NCBI GenBank assembly: GCA_001600455.1
Contig: BCKC01000008.1
Location: 248,001 to 312,000 of the forward strand
DNA: 64,000 nucleotides
From: Endocalyx cinctus
Lineage: Eukaryota; Ascomycota; Sordariomycetes; Amphisphaeriales; Apiosporaceae
Direction: 5' to 3'
This document shows positions 12,066 through 22,635 of the stretch, one piece after another (the first letter of the stretch is position 1; each line of letters begins with the position of its first letter). Position numbers and translations under genes: made by a program. The notes under the pieces were generated by a model. That model was not told the origin of the DNA, did not search any database, and saw nothing but the letters and a program-made list of their open reading frames with translations.

Positions 12066-13516
12066 GTGGTTATCTTTGGGATAACTTTTGTTTGCTTGTT
12101 TTACTTACTTAGGATTACTTGGGATTACTTGGTAAGGTTTGTTACTCATTTACTTGTACACTATTATTATTATTCTTTTAAGGAATACGATTAATCTCAT
12201 CTGCTAAGGTCTCCACTATTTCATCATTCCTTTTTCTTACCTAACCTGCTAACCCCTTTCATTCACGAGTCAAACCAACGGATACCTTGTTCGCCTTGCC
12301 AGATTCCCAGGTACTGCCGGTCCCCAGAATTGGTTTATTCCCTACCCACTATTTTGTACTTAGGTACATCAACTCCCTTCTTTCCCACCCAATTAATTTA
12401 TTCTCTTCACCCTCATTTGATTCTTTCTCTTCCTTCCCTAGGTTCGGCCTGCTTTCGAATATCTTAACGAAACATTCTTCGTGAGACCTTCTTTAGACCC
12501 GACCGCTTACACTCATTTTTTCTCTTTTTTCATCTCGCCTCGGTGCACTTTCACTCATTTTTATAACTGTCTACCCACGCTCCTTCCGTCGCCTCACCGA
12601 ACCGGACAAACTTCAAGCAGTCTTCGTGACTTCAAGACAAGATAAACAAGAATTTGACTGAGTCAATTCTTTCATTCTCACCAGTCACTCCTTTACTGTG
12701 GACGCCAGTCGCCCGGGTTGTTATTCTACCGCAAAAAGAGCACTTGCTCCAGTCACTTCAAGGCAATACGGGATATCTGCATCATCCATCATCACCACTA
12801 CCATTCTGGTCCAACCCACAACTTCTCTTTGGTAAAACAAAAAGTCTTGCTGCTGTTTAACCACACTTCGATCCCGATTCGACTCTTGATTTTTTACATC
12901 GTCATATTCTTGATTCGATATAAATTTCACGGTAGTCGCCCCCAGCTAGACCTGAAATCTGGAATTTTACATAGTCAAGCTCTCGATCCTGTAGTGGCCC
13001 GCCCGTTTTCTTACTTCAAACCGACTTTTTTAAAAAATACGAATCGAAAAGGTATGTTGTTAAAGTGATCTAGATCCTCACTGTTTTATTATTCATTTCC
13101 ATATATACGATTTATCTATACCATCGGCGCTCATCTGGTCTTGCTTTCTTTGTTTCACCACAAACAATTTCCAATCTACATTCCAAATAAAGCCCGTCTC
13201 CCATATCAAAGAATCCACTTCACATCTAGGCCCAACCAAATTTCCTCTTCACCCTTTGCTTTATATGAGTGAAGCAAGAATAAAACCTGGCCGAAATCTT
13301 CGCCCAGTGTTTCAAGTGGATTCCTCTAAACACTACATTACGATACGCTCCTTGAAAAACTACATCTTGTCTTTCGCTATGCATTAGTACACTCTTTTCT
13401 ACTCCACCTTCGTTTCGCTTTGATTTTCAATAGCTATTGCACACGCATAGATCATTCCTACTTTTTACATTCTTTTTTTTTTTTTCTAACGTGCACATAG
13501 AAATATCTTCGATAAA

Positions 13517-14494
13517 ATGAAGTCCTCAATCGTTCTCGCTACTGCCGGCGCGCTGTTGGTTTCGGCTAGCCCGGTCGAAAAGCGCAAGGTCGAGACCACC
13601 GTAGTGTACGAATTCTTCACTACCACCGTCACTGGAGTCCCTCCGGCTTCTACTCCTTCCCAGTTCTGGGCCGGAAACAACGGCTACGCGCACACGGAAT
13701 ACGACACGACTACCGTTGTCGCGACTCCTTCTGCCGAGTCCGTCGTCGTACAGGAAGAAACCAGCACTCCTGCCGTTGTCTACGTCACCACGACCATCGG
13801 CGCCGAGTCTTACCCCACCACCACTTACCCGGCCGTTACCACTACCCAGGAGGCCGTCGAAGAGACCCCGACGACTACTAGTACTTCGGCGGTGGTCGAC
13901 GCGCCTGCCGCGACCGGCTCCGACATGCCCAGCGCGGCTCTTTACCACCACAACCTTCACCGCTCCAACCACTCGGCCCCTGAGATGTCGTGGGATTCCA
14001 CCATTGCTGGATACGCTGACACCACCGCTAACAAGTGTGTCTTCGCGCATGACATGACCGAAGGCTCTGGTGGCTACGGACAGAACCTTGCCATGTGGGC
14101 TGTCAGCTCTGGTGCTGCTGAGCTCGGCGATGTCGGCGCTATCAAGATGGCCACTACCGACTTCTGGTACAACGGCGAGTTCAACGCGTTCTTGCCCAGC
14201 TACTACGGCGAGGCGACTCCCGACATGGCGAACTTCGAATCGTACGGTCATTTCACCCAGCTCCTCTGGAAGAGCTCTACCACTCTCGGCTGCGCTACCA
14301 AGCTCTGTGTGAAGGGTACCATGTACGATGACATGGACGCTTGGTTCATGGTCTGCAACTACGGACCCGCTGGTATGTTTTATTCTATCCGTCGTACTTA
14401 ATAACTTGTATACTAATTCAACGTAGGCAACGTCGGCGGCGAGTACGCTACCAATGTTCTTTCCCCTCTGGGTAAGAGCAGCATCACTGCTTAA
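13517..14494 (+). CDS. Secreted CAP/PR-1-like (SCP) domain protein
   Basis: Extracellular protein of the CAP superfamily (cysteine-rich secretory, antigen 5, PR-1). Fungal members bind sterols or lipids, and some act in host interaction; the substrate here cannot be inferred. Spliced CDS join(13517..14372,14427..14494) gives 307 residues. Residues 1-18 look like a signal peptide, followed by a Lys-Arg site (VEKRK) that a Kex2-type protease could cut. Residues 25-135 are Thr/Ser/Val-rich and probably O-glycosylated. The CAP domain runs from about 138 to 300 with HNLHR, GYGQNLAMW, the signature GHFTQLLWKSS and the second signature VCNYGPAGN. The intron falls inside that last signature, with a TACTAAT branch site just before the acceptor; reading through it would truncate the protein. 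Confidence 0.92.
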
Positions 14495-15934
14495 ACAAAT
14501 CAATTATTAAGCATATAAACACCTTTGGGTAGCCCTATTTTGCCACCTAGAGGGGTTTTTGTTTGTGACGGCCTCGTTCACAATCCTTCGTGTATATCAC
14601 CTGAACACTAGCCTCTTCAAACCACATTCTCAAAACGTTTCATTCTACATTCTGGGTGGTGAAATTTCTGGTATGGTCTGGTTAAGGGGGGGAAAAGCTC
14701 AGCATCTTTCACTTCGTTGCCGGATTTGTAACGATTGCACTCTTAGTACGGGCAGCGACGCTTCAAACCTCGTTTCTTTCGAAAGGAATCATCGAAGCTC
14801 CCGTGACGCAATTTCAAACCAAATCTGGCCCCTACTTAGATTTTTTGGGACATTTGAGTCATCTGCGTCTTTGTACCTATGACTCTAAACTTGTATTTTC
14901 TCCTCTACACTGCATATGGGCATACGGGAAGATAACATAAGTTTAAACTTTTTTTTTTCCATTTGTGTTTTCTTTTCATTCGCATAGGGAAAAGGGTAGA
15001 AGCTTGGGTCGACTCATGGTCACCTCTCTTTCGGTTATAGATCACATGAGAAACTCGATGTTGACCTCGCGTTATTGTTTGTTAGGAATCACATGAAATG
15101 CTGACGATGAACTATGAAAAAAAAAAAAAAAAAAAAACCTGATGTCCCTCGAGCGCAATATTTGACATGTGAACATTGTACCTGTGACCGGCTTCGTAAT
15201 TTTGAAATGTAAATACTTCTGACTCGGCGAAATAACTATTAATGCCATCTATCATCGCTCAAGAACTGACATGATCCAATCATGAATGGGAACGATGAAG
15301 AGAAAGACCCGGAGATGTGGTCCTAGGTGACACCCGGATTCGGCGTAGCGTCCGGAATCCGCCCGAATGCTACCCATGCTGCCATGTTCTGCATCAAGCA
15401 TGTACTTATCTTTCAAAGTACGGTAGATGTCACCTAATCTCTGTACTGTGTTACAATATCTTCTCAGCGTCTCTACCCTGATTTTTTTTTTCTCATTTCA
15501 ATTCCTATTCAATAATTACAGTCTGTCTCTTCTTAAAAAAAATTCTGAAACCTGTCATTTCCGATAAAAGGAATCCTGGTTTCTTAAGCCGTACATTATG
15601 GGTATATGTGCTCCGTATATAATGTCTCACTATAATTGATATGAATTTGGAGCAAGTGGATCGTGTGAAGTTAAGTATTACGCAGTAAAATGCATTGTAA
15701 AAAAAGAGAAAATCAACTACGGAGTATTGCTAGGGCTGCTAGGTGCTAGGTAGCTAATAGCTACAGTAGTATTTAGCGGAGATTAAGTGTCATAGCTTGT
15801 AACTACTGCTTTCTTTACTTTCTCGCTTTCTTAACGTACGTGGTGCGGTAATTGACTTTTTTTCATCTATTCAAGCGACAATCTCACACAATTCACTCAT
15901 ATTCCATTCATGTAGAATTACTCGTTACTTCTAT
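14495..15934. other. Intergenic, 3' ends of two convergent genes
   Basis: The stretch is AT-rich and holds a 22-A tract (15117-15138) and small GCTAGG/TAGCTA motifs near 15730-15765. The one longer frame (14559-14882) has no family resemblance. No RNA gene was recognised. Confidence 0.5.
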
Positions 15935-17659
15935 TTAAGGTGAACCCCCTGAAACGCTCGAGGCCGGAGTCACTATCGAAACTTGCGAAGAACTGCCCTC
16001 GGAGGGTTCCACCGCGAAATCACGAGCGTACTTGCGAAGTGCTCCCCACTCGGCCTGGTTCTGGGTAAGCCGCTTCTCGGCCTTCTCGGCCTCGGCGAAC
16101 AGACACATATCATCCAGAAAGTCGACCACGTCGTATTCGGCGAACGAGACGTTCGTGCCCCTGCCGATCTTGTCGCAGTTCTGCAGCACGTTCAGGAACT
16201 CGGACACGGGCGCGTCGATCGCGAAGCGGACCAAGCCCGTCATGATCGCGGCCCAGACGGGGATCCAGTCGCCGTCGAGGGACGCGTCGCCCAAGCGGAA
16301 CTCGATCGTCCGCTTCTGCATGTCCCGGGCCTCGGGCCCGCCGCCGGCCCGCGTGATGACGTAGTCGCACGTGTACGCCGAAAAGTTGGCCGCCATGAAG
16401 CGCGTGTCGAACCCTGGGTGCAGCATCGTCGCGGCCGAGCAGCCCGCCCGCGCGGAGTAGATGGCGTCGACCCCGGCGAACACGCCCGGGTCCTCCCGCG
16501 CGAAGTAGGTGCGGCCGTCCTTGAACGTGTACGTCCCGGACCCGTGCCCGATGCTCGCCTCGAAGTACATGTACTTGTCGTCCAGGGCCTCCAGCTCAGC
16601 CATCGTGAGCGCCGCTTCCGTGCTGCGCGGGATGCCGCGCGTGCGAGCTCGAGTCGGCGTGGTAGAGGATTGCTGGGGTTGGGCCTGGGCTTGGTTTCCT
16701 CCTTGAGGGGAAGAAGGAGAAGAAGCTTGCAAAGAAGCTTGGTACTTCATAACTCTCTTAGCGATGTCGGCGTCCAGATCGCGCGATTCCGCCGAAAACG
16801 TCCTAGGTACGTAATTGACGTCCTCAGACTTCAAGTTTGTCGAAGGTAGCGGGAACGGCTCGAAATGGCCGGGCTCCCGCGTTTCCTCGAACGCTTTTAT
16901 CGTGTCTTCCCTCCTGTCGCCCTCGCGTTCCAGCAGAGGCGGCTCCCCGTGCCGACGATTCTGAGCCAGGTACCTCACGCACAAGTCGTCGGCGTCGGTA
17001 TGCCCGACCGACCTGCGATGCGTGATATACGGGTCGATGCCGCGGGAAAAGGCCGAGCGCGTGCGCACGGGCGAGCAAGCCGACGCGGTGAGCCGCAAGG
17101 GGCTGTGGAGCGAGAAGAGCAGCGGCTCGGCCGCCCAGTAGAGCGAGGCGATGCGCCGAAAAGCGTCGAGTGCGAAGGATTCCGTCGGCCCGTTTCCCAC
17201 GTGCACGTGCAGGCCGCAGGAGCGGTTGACGGTGCAGCGGGAGAGCCGGGTGACGACGTCGACGGCGTGGGTGATGGCGCGGAAGGCCTCGGGTAGGGTG
17301 AACTCGGCGGGCGACTTGACCTCGACCCCGACGTACCTGTTCTCGCTGTACCCGAATCGGTCCAGCTCGGGGTCCCACCGGATCGACACGTCCGCGTCCA
17401 CGTCCCACCGGCTGTAGGGCGCGCTCGCGGGCTCGTCAGGGACGTCGAAGTACGACTTGAGAGCGTCGCTGAACTGATGCACCACCGCGTCCTCCTGCTC
17501 GAAGAAGCTGGTGGCCGCGACCACGATCAGAGGCGGGAGCCCGGCCACGCCCGCTTCCGGATCGGTTTCGTCTTCGGTTCGGTACGGTACCACGAACTCG
17601 ATCTCTACGCCGAAGGTTAGTCGGTCGGAACGGAGATCGGAGGGGGAGGGGAGTGCCAT
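15935..17659 (-). CDS. Amidoligase-family protein (Amidoligase_2 type)
   Basis: Single-exon gene encoding 574 residues, of the ATP-grasp-unrelated, glutamine-synthetase-like amidoligase family found mostly in fungi and bacteria and thought to form amide or peptide bonds; substrates of fungal members are unknown to me. Visible family features are GVEIEF at about residue 17, GVEVKSPAEF near 112, CGLHVHVG near 150 and an AVDAFRR-like helix (ALDAFRRIASLYWAAEPLLF) after it, with RTIEFRLGDASLD near 455 in the C-terminal half. A low-complexity insert (Ser, Gln, Pro rich, about residues 310-345) separates the two parts. The ATG at 17659 is the first in frame. The locus is GC-rich, which creates long antisense frames of no significance. 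There is no signal peptide, so it probably acts in the cytosol. Confidence 0.8.
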   Translation of the reverse strand: MALPSPSDLRSDRLTFGVEIEFVVPYRTEDETDPEAGVAGLPPLIVVAATSFFEQEDAVVHQFSDALKSYFDVPDEPASAPYSRWDVDADVSIRWDPELDRFGYSENRYVGVEVKSPAEFTLPEAFRAITHAVDVVTRLSRCTVNRSCGLHVHVGNGPTESFALDAFRRIASLYWAAEPLLFSLHSPLRLTASACSPVRTRSAFSRGIDPYITHRRSVGHTDADDLCVRYLAQNRRHGEPPLLEREGDRREDTIKAFEETREPGHFEPFPLPSTNLKSEDVNYVPRTFSAESRDLDADIAKRVMKYQASLQASSPSSPQGGNQAQAQPQQSSTTPTRARTRGIPRSTEAALTMAELEALDDKYMYFEASIGHGSGTYTFKDGRTYFAREDPGVFAGVDAIYSARAGCSAATMLHPGFDTRFMAANFSAYTCDYVITRAGGGPEARDMQKRTIEFRLGDASLDGDWIPVWAAIMTGLVRFAIDAPVSEFLNVLQNCDKIGRGTNVSFAEYDVVDFLDDMCLFAEAEKAEKRLTQNQAEWGALRKYARDFAVEPSEGSSSQVSIVTPASSVSGGSP

Positions 17660-18501
17660 TTTCTTTTCTTAGGAAAATAAGGGGAGATCTTACCGTGTTT
17701 TCTCTATCTCTCTGTTTTTTCGTTTTCTTTCTTCGAAACCTGAATAGTTGGTTTTAATTCTTGCAGATTGAATAATCTAGTAATTATTCGTGAAGGAAGA
17801 GTATCGTCTTTCATCTTGGTGAGTTGATCTGCTCCCTCGTATATATATATACACACACATACAATGATGATATTGTTAGGGTTAACATTCGCGATGTTTC
17901 GTATGAGCCTCTTTGTTACTTAACCTGATTCTTTGTTTGGGTTGGAACAATAGGACTGTTCCGATCGGGTATCTCCAACTGCGGCGAAAGGAGGGGAAAT
18001 GCTGCGAGTACATGGAGCTTCATCTCGGGTATGAGATGCTACCCTGTTTTATCCTACCCCCTTCTTGTACTTTCGAAGTCAATTGGGAATATCCAACGGC
18101 CATATGGAACGAAAATCGACCACAATATACATAAAATTTCAAAGTCGACGAGTATCCAGAGAAGGAAAATGTATGAAATTACGAGCGTGGGTATATTACA
18201 GTCCTCTGATAACTTTCCTGTCATCAACGATGGTTTCTACCTAACTCCAAGATACCTCATGCAGTAACGTCGCAATGATGACAGCAGCTATTTTAGACGG
18301 GCGACCTATTTCTGCGCATTCACAGCACACCGCCCAGACCGTTTCCCTTGCTGATAGATTAATATCTGATTCCCCTCATAAAAACAAACTGTGGGGGCTT
18401 TCACTTTCGCATTTCCCTTTTTGTCTTGTTCCAAAATATAGATGTAGGTAATCCGATTACTTCACATAACACCAGTTTAAATTCAACTTTTCAAATACAT
18501 T
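17660..18501. promoter_or_regulatory. Divergent promoter region, amidoligase / membrane protein
   Basis: The two flanking genes are head to head. The stretch includes an AT/AC microsatellite (about 17840-17859). Short frames here have no recognisable content. Confidence 0.45.
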
Positions 18502-21055
18502 ATGGATGAATCTGAGTCCGACACGAGGTCGACTGTTACATATGGGACCATCCGACCCACCAAGAACAAGGAACGCACACTAGCCGAAGATACACCCTTT
18601 CGAGAAAACAGTAAGTTACACACTGAAATAAATATTCATATGATCCTAACCTCCTCGGTATCAAGAGAACTATAGAAATAAATATACTACCGTAAATAAA
18701 GCGCGGTCTAAAAGTGTCACCGTCTGGAACCATCGACTGGCAACCTATGACCTAGATAGCCCCCACCCACCATATCGCACTGTAGTAAACGACAAAAGTC
18801 TTAGGTTTATAACAAGGAAACGAGAGAAGGGAAAAAATGTGGCCCGATTGCCTTCCAAAGAGTATATATATGACGATTTTATCGGTAATTCACCAACATC
18901 TATTAGGACGGATAAATTAAGAAGCGCCCATGTCGCTACAGGACCTGAGGAGGGAGACTTGATCGCACCGCAATACTACAATTGCCAATCCGATTGGATT
19001 TCTCATGGAAGTGCCACCTCATATTTATTAGGTCGCCAGAGTGATCTATATACTTACAGGAGCCTGGATACGACAGAACCCGAACACTCTTTCACCAGTC
19101 CGGGGTCTACTCGGGAAGGCTCGCACGTAACAAATTACCTTAGCCGGTCAGATGGCAGGAATTCTACAGCAAATTACCCCCTATCTAGCACATCTAGAAA
19201 AGCTAGGACGCCTGCGCTCTTCTGTGAATTTATCGGACTTGCTGGTTGCCAAAAGAAATTCCGTGTGGGCAATGAGAAAGAATGGATTGACCATATTGCT
19301 ATTGAACATTTATCTAAAATACTCCCGGCGCGTTTGGGATGCTGGTTTTGTGATATTTCATTTATCGCACCAAACGAAGATAATCGAATGTCCACCTTCA
19401 AGAGGCGGATGCTTCACATTAAAAGGCATATAACGAATGAAGGAAAGACGTCCTCTGAAATGCACCTTGACAAATTTTTCTTAAGTCATCTCAAGCAGCA
19501 CAGTATTTTGTTGAAGGTATGATCGGGTTTAATCAAAATAGAAAGTTTTCAGTTTTCTGATATTGATTTTGTTCCTCAGAACTCCATCGCACCGAAAATT
19601 GCGTCCCGGTACGACCGATCACGACTGATAATACACCAAGACATAGAAGACCGATTACGACGTCGAGCTAAGAGGTTCAAAAATATTCAACCCTTAACTC
19701 TTGAAAATGTCGACACCTTGGGCGGAGCGAGGAAACCACACGACCGTGTCAAACAGGTACTGCAATGGCTTACTTTACATTGCACCCCAATTAAAGATCA
19801 GAAAGAAAACCCTGGAGAGATACAACACAAAGAGAATAGTAATGAATATGGAAATTTAATTTGGAATTATCTTAGACCTTTGATGTCTAGAACTCTTGCG
19901 ATGCTTTACCAACGAGCCTACGCTATGTGGTGGCCGCGGATCCCCACATCATGTGTTCGAGTCAAGTGGACCTGTGTAAGTTCTTTCGACGGAAACAAAA
20001 ATTCTACGTAACTAAGTGGCTTCACAGAAATGCGGTAAACCTCTATATGTTGATGTTCCCTCGGGCAGTAGATACGATGGAATTCAATTTGCTCATGCGG
20101 CTTCTGGATCATCAAGCTCTGTTCCAATTTCAAGCACGATCCCCCCCCAAGGAGGAAATGGTCAGCAGGTTACCCAGCCTTCGTCCCTAAGCGGAGGTAG
20201 CATTCCGGTAAACCCTAGCAGTATTTTATCGCCCAATGTCGGCATCCAACCCTTCGTACGCGACTTACCACAGCTCCCCGTCGGAACTGAGAAATATTTG
20301 CTACTTTGCGTGAATACGGGACTACATGAAATCAAACTGGCACACATTGATTTGACATATATTACAAACGACGAGTCTCTTTATTTAAAAATTAAGCAAA
20401 TTTATAGCGACCTGAGAGGTTGGCAGACCAGGAATCCTTTTATAATACCCAAGACTATCGAATATGTCAAGGTAAATGCAGCAAGAACAACCCCGTGATA
20501 TCTGAATACGCACATATTAACGCATCTTCCGTTTTATAGTTTGAGTTAATACGCAGGAATAAGACGGGAGAGTGTGTCGGTAACTATCAGCTCAATTCGA
20601 TACCGTCAGTAAAGCAGGTGCTGGCACACGAGTACATTTACTTCCCCTGTCCACCACGAACAGGTGACGTGCCAATCCAGCCGCATATCTTCATGCACTC
20701 GTTCCTCAACCCCGGCGATCATACAGGGGGTATGGCCGTGATGTCGTTGCCGAAGAAAATAGGTAGTAAACTGATGATTTACAACATGACTGCAACCATA
20801 CAAGCGTCGCCGTCAGGATGGGGAATATATATTATAGAGGGTCTGAACACGATGCTCGTGGCGTTGACTCTCATCGCGGGTGCCTCTATTTCGTTGATCA
20901 TATCGGTCATATGGACCGCGGTGAAAGGTGATGTTCAAGGGGGCAGCGGACTTGGGCAGCTCTGTATCGCGGTGATCGCGCTCCTGGGCACCGCTGTTGT
21001 CATGACTCAGCAGCAGCCTTTTCTACATGATTTCAGTTCGCCAGGAAAGGAGTAG
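18502..21055 (+). CDS. Finger-domain plus two-pass membrane protein, fungal family of unknown function
   Basis: I recognise the family but not a function. Spliced CDS join(18502..18610,18666..19516,19580..19975,20028..20471,20540..21055) gives 771 residues, and all phases close. Two degenerate finger-like units appear: C223 and C231 with H246/H251, then C262-x2-C265 with H287/H291. A helical region follows, then the CVRVKWTC-KCGKPLYVDV element split by intron 3. The C-terminal half carries the family blocks FELIRRNKTGECVGNY, VFIHY-like IFMHSFLNPGDH and GWGIYIIEG. Two hydrophobic segments lie at about 704-726 and 738-756, separated by the conserved KGDVQGG loop. Related proteins are numerous in Pezizomycotina and variable between strains. 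The joining of the finger part to the membrane part rests on an in-frame phase-0 intron at 19517-19579. Confidence 0.72.
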
Positions 21056-21373
21056 GTCACCAACCAGATTTGAAACACCGAGATGATTGGCCTTCATGCT
21101 TCAATACCTATAAATAGAGATAGTGTATCTATTCGCCAATTGCCCTTAACAGCTGCTTATGATTTATCGACTTAGAGATTCGGTACGAGGATAGCGTAAA
21201 TTCCTCTGATAAGACAAGTCCGTATAATTCACGAAATGCTTATACGCGATCAACGATAGCCGACCAAATCCTATCAACGATGTATCGAGAAATAGGACGA
21301 TGATACAATTAAGACGTGTCTAGTAATATATGAAGATAGGTAGTATATACAATGAATCAAAATTGTTTCTCTC
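21056..21373. other. Intergenic between convergent genes
   Basis: AT-rich 3' flanks of the membrane-protein gene and the GH6 gene; nothing else was seen. Confidence 0.5.
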
Positions 21374-22635
21374 TCAAATGGAAACCGCCTTAATCGATTT
21401 ATCGGCATTCTCGACGAGCATCTGGACATACTCGTCGAACCACGCTCCCGCGGCCGGGGCGCCCTCGTAACCGCACTCGCCGTCGCTCTCGCCGCCCGGC
21501 TTGACCCACACGATGCTGTCAAGCAGGGTGCTGTTGGTCATGGTACCGGGCAGCTTCCCGAAGCCGGCGGGGGCGACGTTGCACCACTCGCCCCACTCGG
21601 CGCGGGCGCCCGTGGCGGCGACGCGACCCTGGTCGACGATGAACCGGGCCGGTAAGCCCTCGGCTTGGAGGTGGGGCGCCAGCGACTCGATGTAGTGGTA
21701 CTCGTCCCACGAGTTGCTGTACTCGGTGAAGTTCTCCCGCACCGAGGCCTGGAACTGGTTGTAGTTCGACACGTTGGTCGAGAACCCTCGGACTCGCGTA
21801 CTGTTGCCGGACATTCGCACGATCTCGCCGAAAATTTCGGCCGCTGGGGGAAATGGTTAGTTAAGTTTTACATTGCGGTGAGAATGGCGGCGAGAAAGGG
21901 CAAGGAGAGAGAAAAAAACGGGACATGAGGGAAGGGGGATGAGAAGAAAAAAACGGGAGACGTACTGGGCTTGAGGTTGTCGTCCCAACCTAACCAACCG
22001 CCGTGAGCACTGTCGAGGTAGAGGTTTACGTTAGGGAACTGCAGAGACTTGATCGCGTGCGCGATGCCCTGCTTGTAGAACGGCTCGGCGGTCGCGCAAT
22101 ACTCGACAGCCATGTTGGTGACGAGGTTACCGACGGAATCAGGCTCGACGACGATGGCGAAAGTCAGATCCGAGGCGGCGCTGACCTTCTCGGCGTAAGG
22201 GGCGATATACTCGGCCTTGTACCTGGCCAAGCCTTCCTCTCCCTCGAGCTCGCCCGCGCTCTCGCCCGCGCTGCAGTCCCGGTTCGGCAGGTTGTACAGG
22301 ACGAGGCCGACGATCTGCTCCTGGCCCGTCTTGGTCTTGGCCGCGCGCGCGGCCTCGACGGCGGTGTCGATGTTCTTGAGGGACGCGATGTCCGACACCC
22401 AGACGAAGGTGCCGACCTCCTGGATCGCCCGGACCTTGCCGGCGTTGACGGTGTCGCCCTTCGCGACGAACGCCTCGTACGTCTCCTCTAGCTTGGCGGC
22501 CCATTCGGGGTTGGCGAAGAGCTTCTTGCCTTGGAATGGGTTCAGCGTTTGTCGGCTGAAGTGTCGATACATCTCCGGGAGAGCAGATACGGTGGTCACG
22601 GCGGCACCGGCCGCTAAGAGGGTTGAGGGACGCAT
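21374..22635 (-). CDS. GH6 cellulase (cellobiohydrolase/endoglucanase family 6)
   Basis: Secreted glycoside hydrolase family 6 enzyme that cuts beta-1,4-glucan with inversion of configuration. Minus-strand exons 22635..21966 and 21843..21374 give 379 residues. A signal peptide spans about residues 1-18. Family blocks are FVWVSDIASL (Asp82), VLYNLPNRDCSAG (Asp120, position of the catalytic acid in the family), VVEPDSVGN, YLDSAHGGWLGW and, after the intron, GFSTNVSNYN, FIVDQGR and WVKPGGESDGEC. No carbohydrate-binding module 1 or Ser/Thr linker is present, unlike classical two-domain cellobiohydrolase II, so it resembles single-domain GH6 enzymes. The donor at 21965 joins KP to TAEIFGE with phase 1. 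Exo or endo action cannot be decided from sequence alone. The GH3 beta-glucosidase at 32 kb is not adjacent but would act on its products. Confidence 0.93.

Larger units (their letters stand above)
5549..13516. other. Eight-kilobase gene-poor region
   Basis: No open frame in this stretch shows a domain, a codon pattern or a splice structure like the neighbouring genes; the longest (about 9129-9584 plus, 7758-8165 and 8179-8499 minus) are AT-rich, low-complexity frames. The region holds a 22-A tract (9911-9932), an undetermined base at 10244 beside several homopolymers, and clusters of TACCTA/CCTAGG motifs from 11.2 to 12.1 kb. From about 12.1 kb to the CAP gene start the plus strand is pyrimidine-rich (CTTTCTTC, CTTCCTC), typical of a long fungal promoter or 5' leader, so part may be the untranslated leader of the gene at 13517. 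Confidence 0.5.

Noticed and set aside
13526..14503. 325-codon open frame antisense to the CAP gene
   Set aside because: Low-complexity translation with no family signal; the plus strand has signal peptide and CAP signatures.
15983..17417. Several plus-strand and alternative-frame ORFs within the amidoligase gene
   Set aside because: Arg/Gly/Ala-rich shadows of a GC-rich coding sequence.
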